Shown: piece by piece, positions 18,201 to 26,637 of the stretch
Numbering within the stretch: position 1 is the stretch's first letter
How the letters are laid out: each line of letters starts with the position of its first letter
NCBI GenBank assembly: GCA_903908495.1
Contig: CAIVSK010000029.1
Location: 1-45,058, forward strand
Length of the DNA: 45,058 bases
Source: Akkermansiaceae bacterium
GTDB lineage: Bacteria > Verrucomicrobiota > Verrucomicrobiia > Verrucomicrobiales > Akkermansiaceae
Direction: 5' to 3'
Program-made: the position numbers and the translations under genes
Notes under the pieces: model-generated
What the model was told of the DNA's origin: nothing
The model's input: only the letters and a program-made list of their open reading frames with translations
Database searches by the model: none

Positions 18201-18262
18201 CTCTATCCCAAGCCGACCTCGTCGATCTGGTCGAATATCTGGCCTCGCTCAAAGCCAAGTAA
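15197..18262 (+). CDS. PVC-type membrane-bound dehydrogenase with C-terminal cytochrome c
   Basis: A large exported oxidoreductase of the Planctomycetes-Verrucomicrobia family, probably acting on sugars or alcohols in the periplasm and passing electrons to haem c. I start it at ATG 15197 because this gives a clean signal peptide (MRFICLQLATLIVAAAPPAQAQA). Residues about 30-430 form the beta-propeller dehydrogenase domain (TPPGLAATLFAAEPMIQNPT, DSDGDGVADREKTF, LTDKDGDDVADEAQ). About 440-860 is an Ala/Leu-rich HEAT-like solenoid. The C-terminal ~130 residues carry a single haem site CIICH near 897, with the characteristic ILNPNASLSMGFE region. A DUF1080 gene follows, a common pairing that suggests carbohydrate oxidation or breakdown. 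Confidence 0.9.
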   Translation: MRFICLQLATLIVAAAPPAQAQAAAGVGYGVEAAKRNMATFHTPPGLAATLFAAEPMIQNPTNLDIDHRGRVWATECVNYRGYMNLRDAGDRVVILEDSDGDGVADREKTFYQSPDLTNPLGICVLPQVIGTKVIVSAAPNVWLLTDKDGDDVADEAQVIFKVGGVWNYDHQIHAFMLGPDGKYYFNAGNSVTELLWPDGSIVKDIDGHEVTSQGKPYRQGMVLRCDIDLTTGKASHVEVLGHNFRNNYEVAVDSFGTLWQSDNDDDGSQAVRINYVMEFGNFGYTDELTGAGWQTNRSNLEAEIPRRHWHLNDPGVVPNLLHTGAGAPTGILVNEGTLLGEAFANQLIHCDAGPRTVRAYPVTADGAGYQATMVDILTGSDTWYRASDAAIASDGSLFIADWYDPGVGGHAMGDHEKGHVRGRIYRVAPPESRLTAPAVDVSTPAGAVAALQSPNRVVRGMAWQALHAQGRAATAELARLWHNPSPRMRARALGVLAQIPGQEIPALTAGLNDPDADLRTWALRLTSTLTRSGVIDPAPLTGAAQLMARLLHDPSPAVRRQMAVSLHGQNDVAPVWSILAQQHDGKDRWYLEALGIGSAGNEDACFDAWFATVGNHWNTPGGRDILWRLRSKKSAAYLAQILEDPAVPTGDKPRFLRAFDFLGASPEKQAALVELARHGPTAAIVREALLRLQGSSSPELAGVVKTALENARGTPQFVDLAHDFGAAGEGAALLDTAVAIATDPAANAAVALLYQDSDADKIIDAALAGEHAAGVVAVLGSSGHARAHARLVALVSNAPAALELRQQALRSLAGTQAGAAAIVQLAKGQQLPAELAPVAASALRLVQYPTLTSDIDTLFPAPAALGGKPLAAIPELVKIPGDVANGRAIFARPASSCIICHRIGALGVDVAPALSAIGAKLSKEQLFDAILNPNASLSMGFETTQLGLKDGSAGLGIVRSETADELVLALPGGSTRKFRKSDITTREKLTTSLMPSGLNQALSQADLVDLVEYLASLKAK

Positions 18263-18363
18263 TTGCATGCGAGCTTGCGCTGCGGGAGGTTCCTGCTAAG
18301 CCAGAACCAGCGCCTCGCTCAGTGCCGCGCTGTTCCAATCCAACCAACCTGACATTCCATCCC

Positions 18364-19059
18364 ATGAAACTGTTTCCATCGCTCATCGCCCTGACCCTCA
18401 GCGCCACCTTGGCTCCCGCCGCCGAGAAGTCACTCTTCAACGGCAAAGATCTCACCGGTTGGAAGGGCCAGCCCGAATTCTGGAGCGTTAAAGACGGTGC
18501 CATCACCGGCCAAACCACCGCCGCCGTGCCCGTCAAGGAAAACACCTTCCTCATCTGGCAGGACGGCGAACCCGGCGACTTCGAGCTGACCTGCAAATTC
18601 AAACTCACCGACGCCGAGGGCAAATCCAACGGCTTTGGCAATTCCGGCATCCAGTATCGCAGCAAGGTCGTCAAGCCCGAGTATTCCGTGGTCGCCGGCT
18701 ATCAGGCAGACATGGAGTGCGGCAAAAGTTACAGCGGCATCCTGTATGAGGAAAAAGGCCGCGGCATCCTCGCCCAGCGCGGCCAGAAAGTCGTCATCAA
18801 GCAAGGCGACAAGATCGAAGTAACCGGCGAAGTGGGCAAGAGTGACGCCATCCAAGCCGCCATCAAGCCCGCCGACTGGAACGTCTACAAGATCGTCGCC
18901 AAGGGCGGCCACCTCCAGCAGTTCATCAACGGCCTGCCAACCGTCGACGTCACCGACGAATCCGCCGCTGGTGCCAAAAAGGGCGTCATCGCCCTGCAAC
19001 TTCACGCCGGAGCCCCGATGACCGTCCAATTCAAGGACATCGTCCTGAAAACCGACTGA
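18364..19059 (+). CDS. DUF1080 (3-keto-disaccharide hydrolase) family secreted protein
   Basis: A concanavalin-like jelly-roll protein of 231 residues. ATG 18364 gives a signal peptide ending APAAE; the mature chain begins SLFNGKDLTGWKGQPEFW, the DUF1080 hallmark, with further motifs NSGIQYRSKV and YKIVAKGGHLQQFINGLP. Characterised members hydrolyse 3-keto-glycosides, which fits the preceding dehydrogenase: oxidation of a sugar to a 3-keto form followed by hydrolysis. That joint role is inference. 101 bases separate the genes, and no terminator is seen between them. Confidence 0.85.
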   Translation: MKLFPSLIALTLSATLAPAAEKSLFNGKDLTGWKGQPEFWSVKDGAITGQTTAAVPVKENTFLIWQDGEPGDFELTCKFKLTDAEGKSNGFGNSGIQYRSKVVKPEYSVVAGYQADMECGKSYSGILYEEKGRGILAQRGQKVVIKQGDKIEVTGEVGKSDAIQAAIKPADWNVYKIVAKGGHLQQFINGLPTVDVTDESAAGAKKGVIALQLHAGAPMTVQFKDIVLKTD

Positions 19060-19182
19060 AGATCACCGATAAGGGCTGGCGAAATGAGCATGCAGGCACC
19101 AGCCGGATCTTTGCCTCCGCGCTGTCGCGTTCCTCGCAGACTTTGGCTTGTCACCCTGCTGCCGGCGGTCTAGCGTCCGGCC

Positions 19183-20601
19183 GTGATTCCCAACGTCCTC
19201 GCCGAACGCTACGCCTCGCCTGCCATCCAAGCCATTTGGTCCGCCGAGGGCCGCATCGTGCTCGAACGCGAGTTCTGGATCGCGGTGATGAAAGCCCAAC
19301 GCGAGTTGGGCCTGGACGTGCCCGCCGCGGCGATCGCCGACTACGAGCGGGTCAAGGGGCAGGTGGACACCGCCTCGATCATGGCGCGGGAAAAAATCAG
19401 CCGCCACGACGTCAAGGCGCGCATCGAGGAATTCAATGATCTGGCCGGCCACGAACAGGTCCACAAGGGGCTGACCTCGCGCGATCTGACCGAAAACGTC
19501 GAGCAATTGCAGGTGTTCCGCTCGTTGCAGGTGATCCGTGACAAGACCGTGGCCGCCCTCCGCGGCATGCGCGAACATGCAGAAACCTGGGCCGACTGGG
19601 TCATTACCGCACGCACCCACAACGTCGCGGCGCAACCCACCACCCTGGGCAAACGCGTCGCCATGTTCGGCGCTGAGCTGGTCGGCTCGCTTGCCGCGCT
19701 CGACGCCGTCATCGCCGGCTACGCGGTGCGCGGCTTGAAAGGCGCTGTCGGCACCCAGATGGACCAGTTGTCGTTGTTCGACGGCGACGCGCAAAAAGTC
19801 GCCGCCCTCGAACAGCGCGTCGTCGCCCACCTCGCCATGCCCGCGGTGTGGACCAACGTCGGCCAGGTCTATCCGCGCTCGCTGGATTTGCGGGTGGTGG
19901 CGGCTCTAACCGAGCTGGCGGCGGCCCCCGCGTCGTTTTGCAAGACGCTGCGCCTGATGGCCGGCCATGAGACGGCCAGCGAAGGGTTTGCGCCGGGCCA
20001 GACCGGCTCCAGCGCCATGCCCCACAAAATGAACTCTCGCTCCTGCGAACGCGTCAACGGCTTGCACGTCATCCTCAAAGGCTATCTGGCAATGGCCGCA
20101 GGCCTCGCCGGCGACCAGTGGAACGAGGGCGAAGTCTCATGATCGGTGGTGAGCCGCGTCATGCTGCCCGACGCGTTTTTCGCCAGCGACCGCTTTCTGG
20201 AAACCTTTCTAACCATCCTCGGGCAGATGGACGCGTGGCCGGCGGTCATCGCCGCGGAAACCCGGCACTATCTGCCGTTCCTGATGACCACCACCATCAT
20301 GATGGAGGCGGTCAAGGCCGGCGTCGGCCGCGAAACCGCCCACCACGCCATCAAGGAGCACGCCCTCGCCACCGTCGGCGACTTGCGCCACGGCCTGGTG
20401 AATCACAATGATTTGATAGACCGGCTGGCGGGCGACGCCCGCCTCGGCCTGTCCCGCGCGGTGCTGGAGGCCATTGTCGCCGGCGGCGACCGCGCGGTGG
20501 GTGCCGCCCACGCGCAGATCGCAGCCTTCGCCAGCGATGTTAGAAAGCTCGAGGCGGCCAGTCCGGCGGCGGCCGAGTATGCGCCGGGGGCGATCCTGTG
20601 A
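19183..20601 (+). CDS. purB: Adenylosuccinate lyase interrupted by in-frame TGA
   Basis: Catalyses fumarate release from adenylosuccinate and SAICAR in purine synthesis. From GTG 19183 the chain begins IPNVLAERYASPAI and carries GLTSRDLTENVEQLQ, ARTHNVAAQPTTLGK and the mobile catalytic loop PGQTGSSAMPHKMNSRSCER. After NEGEVS comes TGA (20140-20142), then the same frame continues SVVSRVMLPDAFF to EYAPGAIL and stops at 20601. Read through, it is 472 residues, the same as I recall for the actinobacterial-type PurB, whose corresponding segment reads VFCSVVRRVALPD, so the TGA replaces a cysteine. It could be a fresh nonsense mutation, a sequence error, or selenocysteine. If translated as two pieces, 319 and ~150 residues result. 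The stop overlaps the next gene's GTG. Confidence 0.85.
20140..20142 (+). other. In-frame TGA at conserved Cys position of purB
   Basis: Sits between codons for Glu-Val-Ser and Ser-Val-Val. A 6-bp stem (20155-20160 with 20170-20175, CGCGTC/GACGCG) with a 9-base loop starts 12 bases later; the loop begins 18 bases after the TGA. That distance fits bacterial SECIS elements, but the loop lacks a G in its first two bases, which the consensus requires. Recoding is therefore possible but not shown. Confidence 0.5.
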
Positions 20602-21338
20602 ACAACGATTTCCCGGCGATGGTGCAGGATGACGAGCGGCCGTTTGACCGGATTCGCGAGTTCTATCTCTATCAGGAGCCGGCCTTGCTGGCTGCCATCA
20701 AGCTCGGCGACCGCCGCGAGGCCCGGCGTATTATCAACCACCTGCTGGTGCACATTTACAGCGCGGGCGAGGAACGCAACGAGTTGCTCAAGGGGCTCTT
20801 GTTGGAGTTGGTGGTGATGATTTCCCGCGCTGCGGTGGAGGCCGGGGCGTCCCAGACCGAGTTGCTGGGAATGCGCTTTTCGCATCTCGCCGAACTGGCG
20901 GAAATTGATGACGACGAGGCGCTGGCGGCATGGTTGCGCGGGACGCTGGAGCGCATCTTCACGGCCATGGAGCGGCACCAGAGCTTTGACGTGCCGGTGT
21001 TGGTGAGTGCCTCGTTGCGCTTCATGCGCCAGCACATGGCGCGCGAGCTGACCCGCGCCGAATTGGCCCGCCATGTGGGAATTTCACCCGGCCATTTATC
21101 CCAGCTGCTCAAGGAGCGCAGCGGCCGCTCGTTCGTCGAGTTGTTGCGGGAGGTGCGGGTGCAGGCGGCCTGCGAATTGCTGATACAGACGCCGAAGTCG
21201 TTGGCGGAAATTGCCGTGGATTGCGGGTTTTGCGACCAGAGTTATCTAACCCACGTGTTCCGGGCGCTGCGGGGCATGACGCCCAAACAATACCGCGACA
21301 CCTCGCGGCCCGCCGTCACCAATGGTATAACTCAATGA
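20598..21338 (+). CDS. AraC-family transcriptional regulator
   Basis: A DNA-binding activator of 246 residues. Residues about 130-240 form the AraC/XylS double helix-turn-helix: LARHVGISPGHLSQLLKERS is helix-turn-helix one and LAEIAVDCGFCDQSYLTHVF is two, followed by RALRGMTPKQYR. The N-terminal half is all helical and unrecognised (HLLVHIYSAGEERNELLKG), resembling the sensor part of regulators found beside corrinoid methyltransferase genes. The GTG start is shared with the purB stop (GTGA). The DUF1638 gene follows 14 bases after, so it probably controls this downstream pair. It may respond to a methylated amine or similar compound, an inference from neighbours only. Confidence 0.88.
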   Translation: MNNDFPAMVQDDERPFDRIREFYLYQEPALLAAIKLGDRREARRIINHLLVHIYSAGEERNELLKGLLLELVVMISRAAVEAGASQTELLGMRFSHLAELAEIDDDEALAAWLRGTLERIFTAMERHQSFDVPVLVSASLRFMRQHMARELTRAELARHVGISPGHLSQLLKERSGRSFVELLREVRVQAACELLIQTPKSLAEIAVDCGFCDQSYLTHVFRALRGMTPKQYRDTSRPAVTNGITQ

Positions 21339-21352
21339 TTTGAAACACCCCC

Positions 21353-22093
21353 ATGAAACCGCCGCTTCCCATCGCCTTGCTGATCTGTGATGTCTTTGAG
21401 CAGGAACTCGCCCTGGTCACCACCGGTGCCTCCCACATCATCGAACAGCGGGTGTTTGAAATCGCCCTGCACGACCGGCCGGAGGTGATGCGGGGCATTC
21501 TGCAACAGGCCGTGACCGAACTCGACGCGCGCGATGACATCGCTGCCATCGTCTTGCTTTACGGCCTGTGTGGTCTGGGCACGGTCGGCTTGCACGCGCA
21601 GCGCCACCCGCTGGTGATCCCGCGGGCGCACGATTGCCGGGCGGTTTTTCTCGGCAGCAAGGAGGAATTTGCCCGCCGCCAGGACGCCTGTCCGGGATGT
21701 TATTATTACACCCCGGGATGGAATCTCGCCCGCCGGGTGCCGGGACCCGACCGCGTCGAGTTCCTCAAGGAAAGTTTGTCGGAGCGCTTCGATCCCGAGG
21801 ATGTGGAGTTTTTGATAGACAGCGAACGCGAGATGTGGCGCAGTTATGATACCGCCGCATTCATTGATCTGGGCACTGCCGCTGCGGCGCGCGAGGCGGG
21901 CTACACCCGGGATTGCGCCACCGAGCTCGGCTGGAACTTCGAGCACATTCAGGGAGACATCGGCTTGTTGCATGATTTGATCTGGGGGCCCTGGGATGAC
22001 GAACGCTTTCAAACCGTTCCGCCGGGCTGGCAGCTCGGCCATTGTCCGGATGCCGCGATCATGCGCGTTGAACCTATCAAATCGCAACCATGA
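21353..22093 (+). CDS. DUF1638 family protein
   Basis: A soluble protein of 246 residues. It carries the family pattern LLYGLCGLGTVGL followed by PLVIPRAHDCRAVFLGSKEEF, and a later CPGCYYYTPGWN. DUF1638 genes are often found next to corrinoid methyltransferases (methylamine or betaine type) and their activators; no reaction is established. Conserved Cys and His (CPGC, AHDC) could bind metal or a cobalamin ligand. Its stop overlaps the next start (ATGA, 22090), so it is translationally coupled to the ASKHA protein. Confidence 0.82.
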   Translation: MKPPLPIALLICDVFEQELALVTTGASHIIEQRVFEIALHDRPEVMRGILQQAVTELDARDDIAAIVLLYGLCGLGTVGLHAQRHPLVIPRAHDCRAVFLGSKEEFARRQDACPGCYYYTPGWNLARRVPGPDRVEFLKESLSERFDPEDVEFLIDSEREMWRSYDTAAFIDLGTAAAAREAGYTRDCATELGWNFEHIQGDIGLLHDLIWGPWDDERFQTVPPGWQLGHCPDAAIMRVEPIKSQP

Positions 22094-23760
22094 GGCATGC
22101 CGGGTTGATTGTGCTGGAAGCCGGCCCAGCGGCCAAACGCCACTGCTTTGAGATTCCAGCCGCTCTGGCCGGCTGTACCCTAACTGATCTGCTGGCGCAG
22201 CATGGTTTCCCGCTCAACACCCGTTGCGGCCAGCGCGGCTGGTGCCGCGGCTGCATGGTGGAATTGCGCGAGGGCGAACTGGTCGATGCATCTGGCGAGC
22301 CGGTGGCCGCCGGCGTGGCCTTGCGCTCGTGCCAAGTGTATCTGCCGCCAGGCGGCCGCGTCGTGCTGGAAATCCCAGAGCGCCCGCAAATCGGCGCCGC
22401 ACCCCAAGTAGGCGAGACTTTCGTCATTGACGTGCCTTGCGGATTTGCGCCGCTGTTCCCGCCGGCGGCCGGGCGCGATACCGGCTTCGCCGTGGACATC
22501 GGCACCACCACCGTGGTGGTTTTGTTAGTTGATCTGACAAGCGGGCACGTTCTCTCCCGTGCGGGTGGCTTCAACGCGCAGATCAGCTTTGGCGACAATG
22601 TGTTGACGCGCATTGGTGCGGGTTCCTCGCCGACGGTGCGGCGGGCGATGCGCCGCGCACTTGTGGAGCAGACGCTCGCCCCATTGTTGCACAAGGCCTG
22701 CGAGCGGGCGGGCCGGGACCCCTCGCGCCTGGCAGGCGGCGCGGTGGCGGGCAACACCACCATGCTGCATATCCTCGCCGATGTGGATCCCACCTCGTTA
22801 GGAATCGCGCCGTTTACCGCAAGCTTTTTGGAAGGGCGCGTGTTGGATGCCGCGGGTATCGGGTTGGCCGCTTGCGGCTTCGATCCGGCCATGGCCCTGC
22901 AATTGCTGCCGGGACTCGCTGCCTATATCGGCGCGGATGTCACCGCCGGAGTGCACGCCACCGGCATGACCTTCGATCTGTCCCCAAGCCTGTTAGTTGA
23001 TATGGGCACCAATGGCGAAGTGGTGCTCTGCGTGGACGGTCGCCTGGTCGGTTGTGCCACTGCGGCAGGTCCTGCCTTCGAGGGGGCGGGGCTGTCATCC
23101 GGCGCCCGCGCCCAAACCGGGGCGATTGAAACCGTGCGGCTGGCGCTGGCTCCCTTTGAGGTGGAAATCGCCACCATCGGCGGTCAACCCGCCGCGCATA
23201 ATGCTGGCATCTGCGGCTCGGCCTACGTCGATTTCCTCGCCACCGGCCGCTCCAGCGGCTTGCTCCTGGCCAACGGCCGCTTCGATCGCAAGCGCTGGCT
23301 GGAAATTCCGTCCGAGTATCGCATCGACGATGCTGGCGGCCTCGCTTTTCGCTTGGCGGGCAATCATGGCGGCCCCGGCCCGCGCATCAGTGAGATTGAT
23401 GTCGCCCATTTGCTGCAAGCCAAGGCGGCGATCGGTGCCGGCATCGACACGTTGTTGGACGTCACCGGCATCTCGGCCCGCGCCATCGGCCGGGTCTATC
23501 TGGCCGGCGGTTTCGGCATGCACATCGAGGTGGCCCACGCCATCGGCATGGGGTTGCTGCCCGGGTTTGCCGAACAACAGGTCAGGGTGGTCGGTAACAC
23601 CGCCCTGGCCGGCGCGCTGCTGGCCTTGCTGGACCGCGGCGCGCTCGAGGCCATGGAGTCGCTGCGCGCCCGCATCGAGGTCATCGAGCTCAATCTGCAG
23701 GAAGCCTTCGAGGATCGCTACATCGACCACCTGAGCCTGCCGGATGTAGATCACACATAG
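22090..23760 (+). CDS. 2Fe-2S/ASKHA corrinoid-activating protein (RACE family)
   Basis: A reductive activator of corrinoid-dependent enzymes: it uses ATP and a low-potential electron to return inactive Co(II) to Co(I). The N-terminal ferredoxin domain holds C46, C52, C55 and C81 (C-x5-C-x2-C, adrenodoxin spacing). The ASKHA domain (DUF4445) has the first phosphate loop [15 protein letters not shown] (near 136-150), [11 protein letters not shown] as the second, and a C-terminal [18 protein letters not shown] adenosine motif. Length 556 suits the short RACE forms. The corrinoid protein and methyltransferase it should serve are not in the window. It converges on the DUF255 gene with a 10-base tail overlap. 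Confidence 0.87.
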   Translation: MRHAGLIVLEAGPAAKRHCFEIPAALAGCTLTDLLAQHGFPLNTRCGQRGWCRGCMVELREGELVDASGEPVAAGVALRSCQVYLPPGGRVVLEIPERPQIGAAPQVGETFVIDVPCGFAPLFPPAAGRDTGFAVDIGTTTVVVLLVDLTSGHVLSRAGGFNAQISFGDNVLTRIGAGSSPTVRRAMRRALVEQTLAPLLHKACERAGRDPSRLAGGAVAGNTTMLHILADVDPTSLGIAPFTASFLEGRVLDAAGIGLAACGFDPAMALQLLPGLAAYIGADVTAGVHATGMTFDLSPSLLVDMGTNGEVVLCVDGRLVGCATAAGPAFEGAGLSSGARAQTGAIETVRLALAPFEVEIATIGGQPAAHNAGICGSAYVDFLATGRSSGLLLANGRFDRKRWLEIPSEYRIDDAGGLAFRLAGNHGGPGPRISEIDVAHLLQAKAAIGAGIDTLLDVTGISARAIGRVYLAGGFGMHIEVAHAIGMGLLPGFAEQQVRVVGNTALAGALLALLDRGALEAMESLRARIEVIELNLQEAFEDRYIDHLSLPDVDHT

Positions 23761-25757
23761 GGACGGCAGGTGAACCCTTCGCAGAGGGTAACGCCGGGGC
23801 CGGTGCCGGGGCTGTAGACGGCGCGGGGGAGGAAGGAGGCGCGCAGTTTGTCCAATACATCAGGCGGGACGGCGGTGGGGATGTGGAAAGTCATGACGCC
23901 GCGCTGGTGGAGATCGAGGGCGGCAACCAGCAGCGGTGCGGCAAAGGGTTGGCGTTCCAAGAGTCGGGTGCCGGCGCGCAGCAGGGACTCGGCGCGGGTG
24001 AGGTACTCTGCATTGTCACACAAGCTGGCGAGTTTCAGGAGGTTCTCCGCAGCGAGATGGTTGGGCGAGGGTTCGGCACCGTCGTAATCCTCGCGGATGA
24101 CGAGCAAAGTGTCGCCGCCGAGGGTGGGACGCATGACGTAACCGGCTTGCGCGGGGTCCCAAAAATCGGTGTCGAGTTTCTGTTGGAGGGATTGGGCCCA
24201 GTCCAGCCATTCGCTGCTTGGCGCTGCGGAATGGAGTTCGATCAAGCCGGCGATGAGACAGACGTAGTCGGCTGGGAATGCGCGCACGGAGCCCCGCCGG
24301 CCGCGAAAACTGCGAAACAGGCAGCTGCCATCCCATAACTCGCGGCGAATGAAGCTGGCTGCCGCCGTGGCGGCTGCGGCCAGATCCGGGCGTGCCAGCA
24401 CCCGTGCGCCGCGGGCCAGTGCCGCGATTGTCAGGCCGTTCCAAGCAGTGACGATCTTATCATCGCGATGGGGTGGGGGACGCCGCGAGCGTGCATCTAG
24501 CAAAATTGCGGAGGCGGCGCGCAGGCACTCACGGATGGCGGCTTCAGAACAATCGAACCGGGTGGCGAGCTCGCTATCTGGCAGGGCGCGGAACAGCGTG
24601 TTTTGTCCGGCCAGGTCACCGTGCGGGTCGCTGGCGGGACGCGCGTTGCCATCGAGCTCGACTCCGTAGGCAGCGCTGAAGACCGCCGCCTCACGGGCAC
24701 CCAGCAGCGCGGCGATTTGCGCCGCTTCCCACGTCCAATAGGCGCCCTCGCGTTTTGCGGGAGCCGCCGGCGACGGCAGGCTGTCGGCATCCTCGGCGGC
24801 GTGATAGGCCCCGCCCGCGTCGCGCAGGGTGGTTAGAAGATAGGCGAATATGTCCCCCGCCACATCGCTGAACGCGGGATCGCTGGAGAGTTGCCAGGCA
24901 TCCAGATAGGCGATTGCCAATTGCGCCTGATCGTAGAGCATTTTCTCATAATGCGGCACATGCCAGTAGCGGTCCACCGAATAGCGATGGAAGCCGCCGC
25001 CGAGGTGGTCGTGGATGCCGCCGAGCGCCATGGCGCTGAGAGTGCGCCGGCTCATCGCCCAAGCGGCTGCCCCGGCGGCGGAGTTTCTGCCGAAGCGCTC
25101 GACGAGTTGCAGCAAGGTGCGAATGACGGCAGGGCGGGGGAACTTGGGCGCTCCGCCAAAGCCCCCCAATTCATCGTCGAAACAATTCTGGCAGTATTCG
25201 AGATAGTCATTGCAAACTTGTGGTCCGGCCAGCCCGACCCGCTGCGCGGGGCTGCCCGCGCTGCGCTGGAGTTGATCCAACGCCCCAGCGGCGCTGGCTT
25301 CGAGCCGGGGCCGTTCATCGCGCCACAGGCGGGCGAGTTCGCCGCAGAGGCGTGGGAAACCGGGGCGGCCGTGGTTGTCGGCGGGAGGAAAGTAGGTGCC
25401 GCCGAAGACGGGTTTGCCCTCCGGGGTGAGCCACACGCTCATGGGCCAGCCGCCCTGGCCGGTGCTGGCCTGGACAAACGCCATGTAGGTGGCATCGATG
25501 TCCGGGCGCTCCTCGCGGTCCACCTTGATGTTGACGAAGTTCTGGTTCATCACCGTGGCGATGGCCGGGTCTTCAAAACATTCATGCGCCATCACATGGC
25601 ACCAGTGGCAGGTCGAGTAACCGATGGATAGAAACACCAGCTTGTCGGCAGCACGGGCTTGGGCAAAGGCCGCCTCGCCCCAAGGCTCCCACGCCACCGG
25701 ATTGCGGGCATGCTGGAGCAAGTACGGGGATGTTTCATGGGTCAGCGCGTTGGGCAT
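23751..25757 (-). CDS. DUF255 thioredoxin-like protein (YyaL/SSP411 family)
   Basis: A large cytosolic protein of 668 residues. The N-terminal thioredoxin-like domain opens [20 protein letters not shown] and holds CHWC (residues 50-53) in [17 protein letters not shown], then [14 protein letters not shown] and [11 protein letters not shown]. The rest (about 200-660) is an alpha/alpha six-barrel of the N-acylglucosamine-epimerase type ([31 protein letters not shown]). The physiological reaction is unknown; a role in redox or glycan handling is often suggested. ATG 25757 was chosen because the family starts a few residues before THETSPYL. Tail overlaps the ASKHA gene by ten bases. Confidence 0.9.
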   Translation of the reverse strand: MPNALTHETSPYLLQHARNPVAWEPWGEAAFAQARAADKLVFLSIGYSTCHWCHVMAHECFEDPAIATVMNQNFVNIKVDREERPDIDATYMAFVQASTGQGGWPMSVWLTPEGKPVFGGTYFPPADNHGRPGFPRLCGELARLWRDERPRLEASAAGALDQLQRSAGSPAQRVGLAGPQVCNDYLEYCQNCFDDELGGFGGAPKFPRPAVIRTLLQLVERFGRNSAAGAAAWAMSRRTLSAMALGGIHDHLGGGFHRYSVDRYWHVPHYEKMLYDQAQLAIAYLDAWQLSSDPAFSDVAGDIFAYLLTTLRDAGGAYHAAEDADSLPSPAAPAKREGAYWTWEAAQIAALLGAREAAVFSAAYGVELDGNARPASDPHGDLAGQNTLFRALPDSELATRFDCSEAAIRECLRAASAILLDARSRRPPPHRDDKIVTAWNGLTIAALARGARVLARPDLAAAATAAASFIRRELWDGSCLFRSFRGRRGSVRAFPADYVCLIAGLIELHSAAPSSEWLDWAQSLQQKLDTDFWDPAQAGYVMRPTLGGDTLLVIREDYDGAEPSPNHLAAENLLKLASLCDNAEYLTRAESLLRAGTRLLERQPFAAPLLVAALDLHQRGVMTFHIPTAVPPDVLDKLRASFLPRAVYSPGTGPGVTLCEGFTCRPYV

Positions 25758-25845
25758 CGCGCACACTACACCCGTATTCGCGGCGGGCCAGCGGGAATCG
25801 GCCGCTCGCTGTTATGCTTGCGATCCTCTGGTTAGAGACGGCGCA

Positions 25846-26628
25846 TCAAGCCTTTGGCTTGTCCTTCTTCGGGACCGTGGATGGCGGCGGCGCAACCGCT
25901 GCCGGCTCGCGGGGCGGTACATCGTCGTAGGCGCGGAGCTGGACCTGGCCGGTGGTCGGGTTGGTGAACAGGACCTGCACGACGCGGTTTCGGCCGGGAT
26001 GGGGCCAAATGCCCGAGCCGATGCGTTGCCAGATGTTGTCGTGGAAAGCGAATGCCTTCATGCCGGACTGGTTGCCGTCACGCACCGGAGGATCCGTGAT
26101 GAGCTGGATCTCGCCCGGCTTGAATTCATAGGTCTTTTCCTCAAGCACGATGCGCACGAGTTGCGGGCTGAGGTTGGAGACGCGGAAGGTGCCCGCGGGA
26201 AACGCCCGCTTCGAGTCATCAATAACGAGAATCCGGAACCGGACCTTGTCGCCCTCGGCGGCCGGCAGGCACAGCAGAATGGCGGAGCGGACGCCTTCGG
26301 GCAGGGTGGCCTCGCCCAATAAATCAGCCGCTTGGGTCAGCGACGCGCGTTCAGGCTGGGTGGTGAAAACGATCCGCCGTCCGGTTAGGACCACCGTGGA
26401 GAACTCATGATTCAGGTAGGATTTGACGGGCATCTTGACCGATACCGCCGTCGCCGGGTCGGGTGCGGCCGGATCATGGGCGTAGACTTCGTCGATGGCT
26501 TGGCCGGGTTGGAAGGCTAACAAGCGGATTTCAGCGCGGAAGGCGGATTTTTGTTGGGCGGTGAGGGGCAGGAGCGAGGAGGCGAGGCAGGCCAGCAGGA
26601 CGACGACGGAGCGGGGTTGGCAGGGCAT
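25846..26628 (-). CDS. Secreted hypothetical protein next to Verru_Chthon A
   Basis: A secreted protein of 260 residues with a signal peptide (MPCQPRSVVVLLACLASSLLPLTAQQ). I do not recognise the family beyond its context: it follows the Verru_Chthon cassette A-type gene by nine bases on the same strand. The chain is beta-rich with motifs VVLTGRRIVFTTQP and VRFRILVIDDSKRAFPAGTF, and a C-terminal Pro/Lys tail (VPKKDKPKA). It may be an accessory subunit of the pilin-like assembly or an envelope factor. Function not assignable. Confidence 0.7.
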   Translation of the reverse strand: MPCQPRSVVVLLACLASSLLPLTAQQKSAFRAEIRLLAFQPGQAIDEVYAHDPAAPDPATAVSVKMPVKSYLNHEFSTVVLTGRRIVFTTQPERASLTQAADLLGEATLPEGVRSAILLCLPAAEGDKVRFRILVIDDSKRAFPAGTFRVSNLSPQLVRIVLEEKTYEFKPGEIQLITDPPVRDGNQSGMKAFAFHDNIWQRIGSGIWPHPGRNRVVQVLFTNPTTGQVQLRAYDDVPPREPAAVAPPPSTVPKKDKPKA

Positions 26629-26637
26629 GATGTTGCG

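Noticed and set aside
19183-20601. Genetic-code change with TGA as a sense codon
   Set aside because: Several genes in the window (tig, mdh, the membrane pair) end with TGA in the normal place, so TGA is a stop in general.
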